DNA from: Sorghum bicolor
Lineage: Eukaryota > Streptophyta > Magnoliopsida > Poales > Poaceae
Length of the DNA stretch: 64,000 nucleotides
Direction of reading: 5' to 3'
NCBI RefSeq assembly: GCF_000003195.3
Contig: NC_012870.2
Span: 36,638,931-36,702,930 of the forward strand
The translations under genes and the position numbers were made by a program. Below the pieces are notes generated by a model. That model did not search any database. It saw only the letters and a list, made by a program, of their open reading frames with translations, and was not told the DNA's origin. This document shows positions 22,224 to 33,792 of the stretch, one piece after another; positions within the stretch are counted from its first letter, which is position 1; every line of letters begins with the position of its first letter.

Positions 22224-23043
22224 CTGGTCGACGGCAGCCTAGAGAAAACGGCTCTCATCGGACCCAATCTGGACGCCAAATAGGAAGACGCGCTCATCAG
22301 GTTTCTAAGGGACAACATAAGTGTTTTCGTATGGAAACCCGCAGACATGCCCGGTGTCCCACAAAGCCTGATCGAGCACTCCTTAAACGTCTCGAAGACC
22401 ACAAGGCCAATGAAGCAGAAGCTACGATGGTTCGCTCGTGACAAAAAAGAGGCTATTAGGACAGAAGTTACACGGCTTTTAGCAGCTGAGTTTATTCAAG
22501 AAGTGTATCACCCCGATTGGCTTGCCAATCCAGTCCTTGTAAGAAAGAAGAATAATGAATGGAGAATGTGCGTTGATTACACCGATCTCAATAAACACTG
22601 TCCTAAAGATCCTTTTGGTCTCCCCGCATAGACGAGGTAGTCGATTCAACGGCCGGATGCGAATTACTCTCTTTTCTTGATTGTTACTCTGGTTAATACC
22701 AGATCTCATTAAAAGAGGACAACCAGATTAAAACCTCCTTCATCACTCCCTTTGGTGCATATTGCTATACCACCATGTCCTTCGGACTAAAGAATGTCGG
22801 AGCCACCTATCAACGCGCTATTCAGCAGTGCCTCCACGACGAGATACGTGACGACCTTATTGTCGAGGCCTATGTCGATGTCGTTGTCGTCAAAACCAGA
22901 GACGCTAGCACTCTGATCGACAATTTAGACCACACCTTTAAAGCGCTAAACAAATACAAATGGAAGCTTAACCCCAAAAAGTGCATCTTCGGGGTTCCCT
23001 CCAGCATACTGCTCAGTAACGCCGTTAGTCGCGACGGCATATG
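22224..23043 (+). pseudogene. Tat reverse transcriptase, broken, YVDV active site
   Basis: Reverse transcriptase copies the element RNA into DNA. Recognisable parts in order: WRMCVDYTDLNKHCP (about 22560-22604), FLDCYSG followed by an in-frame stop (about 22673-22696), an FITPFGAYCYTTMSFGLKN block (about 22739-22793), and YVDVVVV at 22871-22891. The usual catalytic box is YVDD; here the second Asp is Val (GTC), consistent with one A-to-T change. Further stops or frameshifts lie near 22280 and 22629. The copy is therefore inactive on two counts: broken frame and lost metal-binding residue. Confidence 0.8.
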
Positions 23044-23704
23044 ACCGAATCCTTCAAAAGTCAAGGCGGTGCTCGATATGCGACCACCCAAAAACATAAA
23101 AGACGTCCAGAAGCTCACGGGATGCATGGCGCTCTTAGCCGGTTCATCTCTAGACTGGGAGAGAAAGGGCTCCCCTTCTTCAAACTACTAAAAGCATCAG
23201 AAAAATTCTCCAGGACAGAGGAAGCTGACGCTGCATTCGCGCAGCTCAAGACTTTCCTCACTTCACCTCCTGTTCTCACCGCGCCTCAACCTAACGAGGA
23301 TCTGCTTCTCTATATAGAGGCAACCGACCGGGTCATCTCCACAGTGCTCGTAGTGGAGCGGGATGAACCAGGCCACGTCTACAAAGTCCAACGACCAGTG
23401 TACTTCATAAGTGAAGTCCTAAATGAGTCTAAGACCAGATACCCCCAGATACAAATGTTAATCTACGCCATCCTAATCACTTCTAGGAAGTTGAAACATT
23501 ACATCGACGGCCATCGCATCATAGTAACTACAAGCTTTCCGCTGGGGGACATCTTGCGCAGCAAGGACGCCAGCGGTAGAATTATAAAATGTGCTATGGA
23601 ATTATGCCCCTTTTCATTGGATTTTAGAGTCGTACAACCATCAAGTCTCAAACACTGGTCGACTTCATCACAGAGTGGACAGATCTCAACGCACCGCCCG
23701 CTCT
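23044..23704 (+). pseudogene. Tat RT-RNase H connection domain
   Basis: This segment matches the region between reverse transcriptase and RNase H in plant gypsy elements (RT_RNaseH_2 type). Visible blocks include FFKLLKASEKFSRTEEADAA, then LYIEATDRVISTVLVVERD, RPVYFISEVLNESKTRYPQ and KLKHYIDGHRIIV. The frame from about 23150 to 23640 is open. A frameshift comes near 23635, after which the RNase H start (DHWLMFFDGSLNINGA-like) is in another frame. Confidence 0.72.
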
Positions 23705-23758
23705 AGATATCTCCGACCACTGGTTAATGTTCTTTGATGGGTCCCTAAACATCAACGG
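23705..23758 (+). pseudogene. Tat RNase H, first part (cut by long LTR)
   Basis: The frame reads LDISDHWLMFFDGSLNING, carrying the first catalytic Asp of RNase H (FDGS). It stops at the target site AACGG and resumes after 32053. RNase H degrades the RNA strand during cDNA synthesis. Confidence 0.7.
23754..23758 (+). other. Target-site duplication AACGG of the outer family-L LTR
   Basis: AACGG precedes TGTAACACC at 23759 and follows GTTACA at 32049-32053. Removing the insert restores the surrounding RNase H frame. Confidence 0.85.
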
Positions 23759-26700
23759 TGTAACACCCTAGGTGTTAAGCATGCACTTAGTCTCATAAAC
23801 CCATCCATAAGCATTCTCATCAAGCATAGCATCACATGAGCATGCCATTCATTCAAGTGTGATTTTATGTGCTTAATTTATGTGAATTAAATATGATAAA
23901 AATAGTATGCTTGTTCCAAAAATCCTTGTGATGCCTAAAATAAGTTGAAATATGTGTTAGAAGAATTAAGAGTAATTTTGTGAAATTTTTGGAGCTATAG
24001 AAATTGAAAAATGGATTTTATACAAAATTCCCTAAAATGAATTTATTTGAAAACCTAGAACTAGTTTTAAGTGATAATTCAAATTCTATGGGGAATTTGG
24101 AATTACAACTTGAAACAAAGTTGTAGAACTCTTTATTTAGAACAACATTTGTTTTGGGAGCAAAAGGTGAAAAGGGTTTTAAAATAGTCCAAATGAATTT
24201 AGAAAAAGAATTGAGAAAAGAAATTCAAAAAAAATAGAAAAAGGAAAGGGGGGCGCTAGCAGGCCGCGACCTCACTTCTGGCCCACTGGCCGAAGCCGGC
24301 CCAGCCCGCCTGCGCTCGTCCCCTTCCCCGCGCCCGTGCCGTGCCGCCGTGGCGTGCCGGCAGAGCTCGGCCACCGCGTGGGAAGCATGCGGCAGCCTAG
24401 ACGCGCCCTGGTCGGCCACCAGGAGCGCCCGGCGCGTCCACCTCCGTCCCCGCTACCATTTGTGCCTCTCCGCTCGCGCTCTCGCCCTTTCTCTCGCTCG
24501 CGCGCAGCAGCAGCAGCTCCGCCGTGCGCCATCGCCGCCGACGCTCGGAGCTCCTCTCTCTGCCCGCTCCGGCCTTCTCCCTCCTGTAACACTCCTAGTG
24601 TTAGCTTGCATGTTAACCGTGAGCATTGCATCAACATAAGCATCATCATGCTCATTCATAAGCATCCATCATGATCACATGTCCTCTTATGTATACCATG
24701 TATGGTTAAAATTGTTGTGTGACTTGTTTGGAGTGACCTTAGTGGGTGACCAATGCATACAAGTGTATGTTGTCTTCCAAAATACTTTAATTATGTTTAG
24801 AACATCATTTTGAACAAAGTTCATGTTGAAGGTTTTATCCAAAAATGTCTCCAAGTCATGGTTAACCCTAGATTGACCTAATCGACCCCCTAGACCTCCT
24901 TCCAAAGATGTTTTATGAAACTGATGTTAGAAACTTTGCATGTAAATGACACATGAAACAAAGTTGTAGAGAATTTCATAAGCTACAAAAGTTATGTTGA
25001 TGACTTTTTACGAAAAAGGTTGGAACACATCCAAAATTTGCTCACAAGCCAAAAATCAGGGGTGATTTCACACAGCCGAATTTGGCTAAGTCTTGCATGA
25101 CACAGTTTCGAGGTAGGGTTGTTGGGAGCGTTGTAGTTTGAAATCCAGACCGAATTAGACTTGAATCCTGTAAGCAAACTTATAGATCTCGTGTAGCTCT
25201 AACCAAAGGATCAAGTTTGAGCCAAATCCATCGAGTGAGACGTGAGTAAAACGTTGGCAAAGATCGAGCTTCAGTCACTGGCCATGGCGACTGAATCGCC
25301 CGATTCAGTTCGGACAGAACTCGTCCGCCGCCGCGTGTCCGGCCACCTGTCGGCCGTACGCCATCAACGGTCCCTCCTGTCAGCCCCGACGTCGTCCACA
25401 AGACGCCACGCACCTGGTGGATGCCTCAGACGTGACCTCCACTCGCTCAGAGCGCCACATTGCGTCTGCCTTCGTCCTCGGCGAGCTCTGCCGCGCTTCG
25501 GCGAGCTCTTCCGGCCGTTCCACCGCGTCTCCGGCCAAGCCAGCCCGCCAAAAGCTCCGCCAAAGCTTCCTCTACCTCGGCGTCACCTCCTTGGCCACTG
25601 ACGAGCACAGGTGAGGCGGCATTGCCGAGCTCCGAGCCGTTCTCCCTCGCTGGAGTTCTGCCCGAGCTCACCGGCAACGTGGCCAGACCTCTCTGGTTCA
25701 CCTCTGGCCGTGATTCTTCTTCCTATAGTTTCGCCTTGAGTCGCTCTTGCTCGTCCACAACCTCTACTGCGTCGCCGATGCCTAGGTTCGCCGGCGTAAC
25801 GCCGCGCAGCACCGCCGCTCCGCCATTCCCGACGGCGAGCACCCTAGGGTCCAGTAGAGCGCGGGTAAAGTAGGTCACTGAGTCCGCCTTGATGAGAGGA
25901 ACACGTAGATGCCCTTGGATCCGACCGAGACCTCGCCGTCGTCGAGGTCGCCGGCGACGAGCGTCTCCCCTGTCTCTCTCTGTCGCGTGGGTCCCGGGTG
26001 TCAGTCTCTCTCCCTCTCACCTCTGATTCACTGTGTAGCAGAGTCTGTTCTGTTTTTGTAAAATTCATATCTCGAGTTTTATAGATCCAAATGTCATGGT
26101 TCCAATTTTGCTAGGTTCCAGTATGAGTCTAGTTTTTAATAAAAATATAAAACATGCCATGTTTTTGCAGAAATAAATATATATAATTTAATCTTGATTT
26201 ATTAGGAGGAATTTATATCTTAAGATCTGTTGATCTGTTGGCCTTGAAAATTTAGGGTGTTGTTACTTATGATATGAATAAGCTCTGATAAATTTATCAT
26301 GTTTTGTGGAAGCCTGACTGTGAATTTATAATTATTTCTTGTTTAAATAGGAGTTTCTTGTGGTATTTTTAATAAATAATTTATGACTCCTTTGGTGGTG
26401 AAACTTGCTGAGTGTTGTACTCATGTGTAAACAAAGCTAGGAAAAATCTGAAATCTGTTGTTTGACACATTTTGATAGGGTTTCACATTTATGCCTTGCA
26501 TGCCTTTGTTAGCTTGTTATTTTTGTATCTCACAATCTGTATGTGCAATTGCCCTGAAAATGTTACAGTAAATTTGTGTTAGCATACGTAGCTTGCTGTA
26601 ATTTTCTTAGAATTCTTAGAGCACTTGGAATGCATGATCATTAAATCACCTTAATAACTAAATAAATGGAAAAGGTGATGATAGAAATAAGTTTAGACAT

Positions 26701-27412
26701 TGCCATGATGTTTTCTAGTGCTTCTTAGACATGTTCTACCTACTGGTGCAATTGGATTGACCCTTTGATACATTCTTGTTATGTGCAAAATATTATTTTT
26801 GCTATTTATGCCTTTCCTAGAGCAACTCTGGGTAGCTGATAGCAATTGCTTAAGAACTAATTAAAGATAATGTTTTCTGGGAAACTTGTCTACAACAAAC
26901 TTGTAGCTAACTTGCTTATCTACTTCGTGTCCAAGTTTCATGACATTTGGTTGAGTAGTCTGAAAGTTATGCACGTTACAAATAGCTGCTGCAAAGTGCT
27001 TGCTCTCTGGATTTTCCAGGACAGCAAGCCAACTTTGTATGTTTTAGCATATTTCGGTTGGGAATCACTCTGTGATGTCTAAAAGTAAATTGTAGAAAAT
27101 TTACTAAGCTTTCCAGAAAGTATCTACTTGCTTAGTTTGGCCAGATGATGCTTAAGTTATAGCTGAAACTTGTGACAAGTTGGTCTGTCTACAAAACCAG
27201 TGACTGAGTAGGAGTAGCTAGGGTTGTTAACCTGTCTAGTTAGCCTCTCTACCAAAGAAGAAGTATGCACTTACTTGTTATTCCATGATTCACTTAATCT
27301 TAGGAGTTTACGCTCATATTATACCTTGTTTATGTTCCTTTGGCTCTTCATTATGCATCATATGTGCATTCTCTATATTTATCTCCTTGTCATGCATACA
27401 TAGGTGTACCCA

Positions 27413-27603
27413 AGGGCATGACCGTGTTGGAATTCAAGCTGCCGGAGCCGGAAGGTCAACAAGGGGAGCCACCTCAAGGAGCTGAGGAGGAGGAGGACTT
27501 GCCGGAGTGTCCCGACCATCGTCCGTCCACCTACGTCGAAGGCAAGCCCCGGAGCATTATAAGCCTCCTACTATTTTATTATCATGTTCAGCGCCATGCT
27601 TAG
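27413..27603 (+). other. Short open frame with GKPRSI block, inner family-L LTR
   Basis: An open frame after a CATAG acceptor-like site encodes a Glu/Pro-rich stretch, then LPECPDHRPSTYVEGKPRSI, and ends soon after. The outer copy has a similar frame at 30435-30632 with LQECPDHKPSTFEKGKPRSI. Whether it is translated is unknown; it may be conserved only as nucleotide sequence. Confidence 0.35.
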
Positions 27604-27617
27604 CTCGGTAGAAGCCG

Positions 27618-27634
27618 GGTGATTTCCTGTCACC
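27618..27634 (+). other. Conserved LTR hairpin, family L inner copy
   Basis: GGTGA, a 7-nt loop and TCACC, lying about 45 bp after the GKPRSI block. Same as in copies 1 and outer. Confidence 0.5.
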
Positions 27635-28949
27635 TGCGAGAGTTAGGTGGATGATGATCACGGTTGGTTATATTTGCTATCGTGGAAATAACCATGTGCT
27701 AATAATGAACTTGAGACCGGGCGGGATGACGATAGTGCAGCAACAAGGCATGGAGGTCTTGGGTGTGAATCTATCCCCGTCTGTGTCGATTAAGGACTGA
27801 TTGATGTAACGTACTCATGTCATATTGAACGCATGCCTAACACTTAGCTGGCCGGATAAGTCGTTCCGACCGCGAAGCCTACGAGTGCATCTCCGGCCGG
27901 ATACCCCGATCTGGTTAAAGTGCGCACCCCGGTTGGTAGTAAGGATGTGCGGGGAGTCAATAGCGTAAGACCGAGGTGTCAGCTTAGAGTCCTGACCCTG
28001 GCAGATTGGCGGTCCCTGGGGGTGCGGCGCCGTACGGACCCGCGAATTGGTCCGGAGTTGTGCTAAAAGTGATCCGAGCTGCCCTCATGAAGTATGCTTG
28101 GGTGAGTGCTTGGAATAACCCTCCAGCTGGATAGGAATCGATTCGAATCGCCGTCTCTCCCGGATAGTGAGAACTTGGCACGGGCAGTCACACGTAGAAC
28201 TCACTAAATAAACTTAATGGTTATGATGAGAATGTGGATAGCTAAGTGATAATCCGGATATGGTTATTATTGTAATGCTTAAATACTCAAGTGTATGCTT
28301 AGAACAGGTGCTAATCTAGTGGATAGATGTTAAGTAATAAACCTGCTGCTGAAACATTGTTAAATGGGTTACTTACAACAAAGGCTTTTTATGCAAAAAG
28401 GTGAGTTAAACCAGTCCACCAAATCAGCCTTGCATACTCCTTGGTGTCACTTTATTTCTGGTTTATGACGGGTAAGTCAAGCTGAGTACATTCTCGTACT
28501 CAGGGTTTTATTTACCTCTGTTGCAGATGATGTCGTGTATCACGGTTACTACGCTAACTGCCGGCTGCGGACGATGAATAGATCATGGGCGCGATCACCT
28601 TCTTTATCTTCGGTTGTGCTTTTGTTGGGTTTGACCATGGAACTGGCATGTAATATAAACTGAGTTGTGTTGTTTTAAAACTACTTTGTTTCTGCTACTA
28701 CTCTGGTTTGTTATAACCACTTTTAAACTCTGATGTGATGTAAAACTATGTTCTTTGATGAATGTTTGTAAATCTGTGATGGTGATGCTTGATCATGTAC
28801 GATCTTGGTTGTATGTTGGTTGAATCGAGGTCTTTTGAGATTTCGTCGGACTACCGGGTTTATATGGATTCAAGTGCATTGGCTTGACTGCCTCTGTGGT
28901 TGCTAATTCACTTGAATTCTTATAAATTGGACGGTTCTATTACACCTCC

Positions 28950-29460
28950 CCTCCGCGACCACCGACGGCTCTGCCTCGTCCTGCCGCACCTCGTGCTCGC
29001 GCTCAACCGCGCTCGGTGAGTCTCGCGCGTCTGGTAGAGCTCACCGGAGCGAGTCGGAGCTCCGGCGACCCCTCGGTCCGCATGGTTCTCCCTCTCCTCT
29101 CCGCCATTTCTTGCGTCTTTGGTCGCGTTAGCTCCGCCTTAGCTTTGCGCACCCATCCCGGCCGTTAGCGCACGCTCTACCGCCGCGAGGTGGCCGAACC
29201 ACGGCGAGCAGCGCCGCTGTTCCGCCATGGCCGGTGGCGAGCTTGCTCCGGTCCGTTTCAGGCCGCGCAAAAGGGTTCGCCGAGTTCGCGTTGAGCCGTA
29301 GAACGTGTAGGGTCATTTGGTTCGCCGAAAGAGGTCGCCGGCGGTGAGCTCCGGCTCGCCGGAGTTCTCCCCTCTCTGCGCTCTGGCCAGCGGGCCCGGC
29401 TGGCAGGCGGGTCCCGCTCGTCAGCGACCGTGGGTGCACTGCACCGGGTGCACCTAGCTG
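28950..29460 (+). other. GC-rich block of the outer family-L LTR
   Basis: Right after the inner copy the outer LTR continues with about 500 bp of GC-rich, CpG-rich sequence. Open frames across it are low-complexity. It resembles the GC-rich block at 25290-25980 of the inner copy in composition, so it seems to be a shared LTR region and not a gene. Confidence 0.5.
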
Positions 29461-30434
29461 GGTCCCGGGGGTGGATTTGAAAAGAATTTCAGAAAATGAT
29501 TTCTCAGAAATGTTTTAAATCTTGTAAAATCTATATCTTGAGATCCATGGCTCCAAAAATGATGAAATAAATTTTGGTGAGTTCTATAATTTTAGATCTA
29601 TAGTTTGGTATGGTTGCATGTTATGTTTGAACAACTTTTCTGTACAATTATATTTAATCTATGTTTTTGCTAAAAATTGGAAAATGCATAGTAATTAAAA
29701 TATAACTCAGAAAAATATGAAACCTGTTTTGTTGGCTCTGCATGGATGATTAGTCTCTGGGAAAAATATGTTACCTATTATTTGCTGTATAAATTGATTG
29801 ATATTGATTTAAATGCTTGCATGGCAGTGGTTTATGATTTTTAATAAATAAATGGATCATGTAGTTAATCTGGAAATTTTTGGGGATGTTTCTTTTGTTG
29901 ATAAGTAATTTATAAAATTTTGAAATCTCTTGTTTGACACTTGGTCAACAGTAGGGTATTTGTACCTAATTATATTGAATAACCTTGTAATTTTTGTAGC
30001 CTAAAATAAGTGTACAAATATTATGAGAAATTTAGGGTAGACTTTATGGTTGATTGGTGATCTGCTGTAATTTGTGTGGAATTTACTGATAAACAGAAAC
30101 ATATGCTACTTTTGTAGGTCCAATAGTGATTAAATAAATTATGAATTGTTGTGCTTAAATTAAATATAATAAAAGGTTGTTTGGTGTATCTTTGAAGCAT
30201 CATGTTAGCTTGCTGGTTAACCATAAAGGCAACTTGTAGAAGAGAATGCAATAGTTGCTTAATTTGAGTACATGTTCTTGGATGATGTTGACTACCTTGT
30301 AGAAATAACCACCTATGTCATATATGCACCATGTCATGATCATCTGGTAACCACTTGCATAAGCATTGCACCCCGGGCGTCTCGCACTCCACTCATGAGC
30401 ACACGTGCATCATACAGGCTCGTAGGAGAACGAG

Positions 30435-30632
30435 GTGGGACCCGAGGAGCAGGAGGAGACCCAGGAGCAGGAACTTCTGGGAGGACAAGAGCCCGGAGAA
30501 GAGTTGCAGGAGTGCCCGGACCACAAGCCGAGCACGTTTGAGAAAGGCAAGCCCCGGAGTATTCTAAGTCTCCTTATTCTCGCTAACTTAATTAGTATAT
30601 TTTGCTTGTTCTTCTATGTTGCATTTAAGTGA
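30435..30632 (+). other. Short open frame with GKPRSI block, outer family-L LTR
   Basis: A 65-codon frame begins MGPEEQEETQEQELLGG, contains ECPDHKPSTFEKGKPRSI and ends with a hydrophobic tail. The block ECPDHxPST is shared with the inner copy. Copy 1 keeps the nucleotides for GKPRSI (911-941, reverse) but not the part before. Confidence 0.35.
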
Positions 30633-30755
30633 TAGGAATTGCTTGATACCGTTGATGCATATATACTCCTTGATATCACCACTTGTTTATCTACCTTGTC
30701 CTATGAAGATAGGCTCGGAGTCTGTTGCTTAGTGTGCTTAGTACGGTAGAAGTCG

Positions 30756-30772
30756 GGTGATTTTCTGTCACC
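30756..30772 (+). other. Conserved LTR hairpin, family L outer copy
   Basis: The stem GGTGA/TCACC is identical to the other two copies; the loop differs by one base (TTTTCTG). Confidence 0.5.
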
Positions 30773-32053
30773 TGCGAGATATAGGTGGGCACCTGTTTGT
30801 TTAGCTGATAATGCTTTGAGGAAAAGTAACCAAGTGTGGGAATGAATTTGAGACCGGGCAGGGTCTTATGGTGGAGTTGACCGTAGTGCCCCTGCCTGTG
30901 TCGATTAAAGACCGATCGTTGACGGCCCTCTTGTCATGTTGAATGCATGCCCCACACTTAGCTGGAAGGATAAGTCGTTCTGACCGCGAAGCCTGAGCAC
31001 TATCCGGGCCGGGAGTCGAGCCGTCATGCGCTGTATTGGTGATGGTTGAGGAGAACGACGAGGGCGCGGCGCGCAACCTTAGTATACCTTGGATACCTCG
31101 GTCGCCGAAACGGTCCTCGGGTACTGGCGGTGCCTGCCGAACCCGCGATTTGGTCCTGGATAGTGTAATACGGTGATCTGTAGCTCACTTGATCAGTGAG
31201 TGTGGTTTGTGTGGGGAATAAACTCGCCAGCTGGTTAGAAATCGATTCGAATCGCCATCGCTCCTAGATAGTGAGCACTTGGCATGAGCTTCGTCCTCGT
31301 AGTAAGGACTATGGAACACTTGGTTTATGATGACAAAAGATTTATGAATGCTATGATGAGGTACCATCATATTACTACACTTGTTTGAAATAGTACAGGT
31401 GCAAATCTAGATGATAGGTAATAATACCTAACCTGAGCTAATTAAAAGAAAAGAGAGTACTGTTAGGATGTACATCTAGTGAGTAATGCTTTTTCGCAAA
31501 AAGTCTCAGCTACCCCACTATACAGCCTTCATGATCCTTGAAGAGTCTTTATTTTGGTTTATGACGGGTAAGTCTAGCTGAGGACATTCTCGTACTCAGG
31601 GTTCTATTCCCATGTTATTTTGCAGATGGGCAAATGTACTATGGTTATTGCATCCTCTGCCTGTACCCAGCGATGGGTGATGACTAGACCAAGGGCGATG
31701 GTCACTCTACCTCCTCTTTTGCTTTTGTGGGAATGATCAACTATGGCACTGTATTAGACTAAATGTATGTGTGTTACTTTCAAACTATGAAGCTTCCGCT
31801 ACTTGAGAACTTGGTTTGTAATAACTTTAAGTAACTCTGATGTATGTGATGAATGTTATGAACTGGATGTAACTGTGAATGGTGACCGCTGAACTTTTTA
31901 CGATCTTGGCTATATGTACCATTTGTGGTTTGAAATCCCTCGAGATTTCACGGACTACCGGGATTATATGGGCTTAAGCTTGCTGGTTTGACTATGTAAA
32001 TGGTCACCATTGGGCTTAATCTCTTATAATTTGGGCGGTTCTGTTACAAACGG

Positions 32054-32378
32054 TGCTGGTGCTGGGATCCTTTTCGTTTCACCAAACAAGGATAAACTAA
32101 GCTACGTCCTTAGAATCCTCTTCCAGGCGTCTAACAAGGTCGCTGAGTACGAAGCTTGCTTGCATGGCATTCGATTGGCCGTGGAACTAGGGTTCAAGCA
32201 CCTTTATGTCCACGACGACTCCGCCCTAGTCATTAACCATCTAAATAAGGAGTGGGACACGAATCATGAGAAAATGGATTTGTATTGCAAGGAGATCCGC
32301 AAATGGGAAGCCAATTTTTATGGAATAGAGTACATACATGTGGTCCGGAACAAGAATCAAACAGCAGATGCGCTGTAA
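32054..32378 (+). pseudogene. Tat RNase H, second part
   Basis: It continues the domain cut at 23758. Visible blocks are ASNKVAEYEACLHGIRLAVE (the E of the catalytic set), LYVHDDSALVINHLNKEW (catalytic D) and NQTADAL near the end (final D). The frame is open until a TAA at 32376, where CTGTAA replaces what is probably a sense codon. The assignment to RNase H (RVT_3 type) is firm. Confidence 0.82.
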
Positions 32379-32512
32379 AAGATAGGATCATCCGAGGCCC
32401 AGATTCCACAAGGCGTCTTCATCCAAGACATTGACAAACCTAGCATCAGAACGGACCTGGTCGACAAGCCAAACAATGAGGCACTGCTCGTCCAGGACGC
32501 CACCCCGACAAC
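32379..32512 (+). pseudogene. Linker between RNase H and integrase of element A
   Basis: The frame continues with blocks such as IPQGVFIQDIDKPSI and then an acidic stretch, as in the RNase H-integrase linker of Tat elements. Element 3 interrupts it at 32513. The target site ACAAC is at 32508-32512. Confidence 0.6.
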
Positions 32513-33753
32513 TGTTGGGTATTTTAAACGCAAACAGAAAAATCCGCAAGCGCACGGATACCGATGTAGCTTTCACCCGGGAGAATTCCAGAGTGTCGAT
32601 TTTCCACAGAGAACGTGAGTGTACTAAATAAGAATCAAGATCGCCCAAGGATAACTATATAATTATTTTTGGTGGGAAGAGAGGAAGTTTCCTGAGAGTT
32701 CTCTAGTTGATCTAAGAATCAAGAATTACTTCAAGGTTATCTATTTCGGGACATCAGAACACTAACCACAGAAAGAGATGAGAAGCGGGCTAGGAAGCTC
32801 CGACTACGGTCCTACAAACACCGATCCGAACGTGGTGGAATACGTCGACCGTTAGGGCTGTCACTACCCTAGGGCTACCACAACAATTCGCAGGATTGGG
32901 TGCAATTCTAGGTAATTGCAAGACTAAACACCTCGTCTAATCTATTAATTACTACTCTAATGTTTCAAAGATTAGAGCACTTGATTCAAACGGGAATCCA
33001 ATAAATAACTTGAATGTAAATAAAAGTAATTAAAGAACTCAGGAATTATGAATTGAAGAACCTAGAGAACGATGAAGAACGAACCAGTTGCTGCAAAAGT
33101 ACAATGTTGAGGAAGATCCGACAGATCCGGCTCCTCCTCCTCCGCTCTCCTCTTCTCTCTCCCTATTTTCTAGATTACAACTAGAACTAACTAGAACTAG
33201 AACTAGAGGAACTAGAACTAGAACTAGATGAACTAGAGGGATCCTCTCTACTTGGATGAAGAATTGAAACCCTAACTATGATTCTGTAGAAGAGGTATGA
33301 TCTCCAGGGGCCAGGGGGCCTTTCTTATATAGTCTTTTCAGATGAATCTGGGCCGTTGGATCAAACCGACATTAATCGCATGGTTTTCCTTGATCCTTTA
33401 GGTCGGTGGAGCGTTGTCCCCGAATTGGACTCTGATTGAGCACTGTAGCAGGGCAGGCGCCCTCAGGACTAGGGTGGGCGCCCTGTGCCTGAGCCCTCTC
33501 GGCCTCCGCTTCGTTCCCATGGCTTCTGGAGCCTTCTAGATGATAGAAAATTACGCGGCACGTTAATATGTCTATGTAAACCCGACGTGTGGGCCTTTCC
33601 TCCGTATTTCCTGATAACCCCCTGCAGAAATAGACAGACACCAAAACTCGTGGAATTCTGTGAGATAAAACCCTAAGTCTGGGTGTTAGTTGCATTTGGA
33701 TCCTTTTCTATGATTAGTTGATGGTTAAATGTGAGCATTAAGGACCGTCAACA
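32513..33753 (-). repeat. 3' LTR of element 3 (1241 bp)
   Basis: Plus-strand ends are TGTTGGGTATTTTAAACG and GGACCGTCAACA. The TATATAAG motif is on the minus strand at 33324-33331. Paired GGCGCC motifs lie at 33455 (AGGCGCCC) and 33476 (GGGCGCCC). A short repeat of AACTAGAACTAG units lies near 33180-33235 and also occurs in the other LTR. Confidence 0.9.
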
Positions 33754-33768
33754 AGCTCCCCCAAGCTT
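33754..33768 (-). other. Polypurine tract of element 3
   Basis: AAGCTTGGGGGAGCT on the minus strand directly precedes the LTR. Confidence 0.7.
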
Positions 33769-33772
33769 AACC

Positions 33773-33792
33773 TTTGCTCGTCCCTGAGCAAA
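33773..33792. other. Hairpin next to the polypurine tract, element 3
   Basis: TTTGCTC and GAGCAAA pair over 7 bp around GTCCCT, the counterpart of 13135-13154. Confidence 0.55.

Larger units (their letters stand above)
24585..28944 (+). mobile_element. Long LTR of family L, inner copy (4360 bp)
   Basis: It starts TGTAACACTCCTAGTG and ends ACGGTTCTATTACA, with CCTCC at 24580-24584 and 28945-28949. It is nested in the outer L copy in the same orientation. The two share blocks such as GTACTCAGGGTT (near 28500 and 31595) and the GATTCGAATCG stretch (near 28140 and 31235). No LTR pair, primer site or protein domain is visible, so it is probably a solo LTR of about 4.4 kb. Confidence 0.85.
23759..32048 (+). 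mobile_element. Long LTR of family L, outer copy (split by inner copy)
   Basis: It starts TGTAACACCCTAGGTG and ends GGCGGTTCTGTTACA, flanked by AACGG on both sides. Without the inner copy and its 5-bp duplication it measures about 3.9 kb. I see only one copy of each terminus, no primer-binding site and no coding domains, so a solo LTR is the simplest reading. Such long LTRs with this type of terminus are known in Tekay/Del chromoviruses; that lineage is inference. A GC-rich block near 24240-24580 and 28950-29460 and several conserved blocks (see the hairpin and short ORF entries) are shared with the inner copy. Confidence 0.82.

Noticed and set aside
23759..32048. Family L units as Helitrons or Mutator elements
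   Set aside because: They begin TG and end CA with 5-bp duplications; Helitrons make no duplication, and Mutator elements make about 9 bp with long inverted ends.
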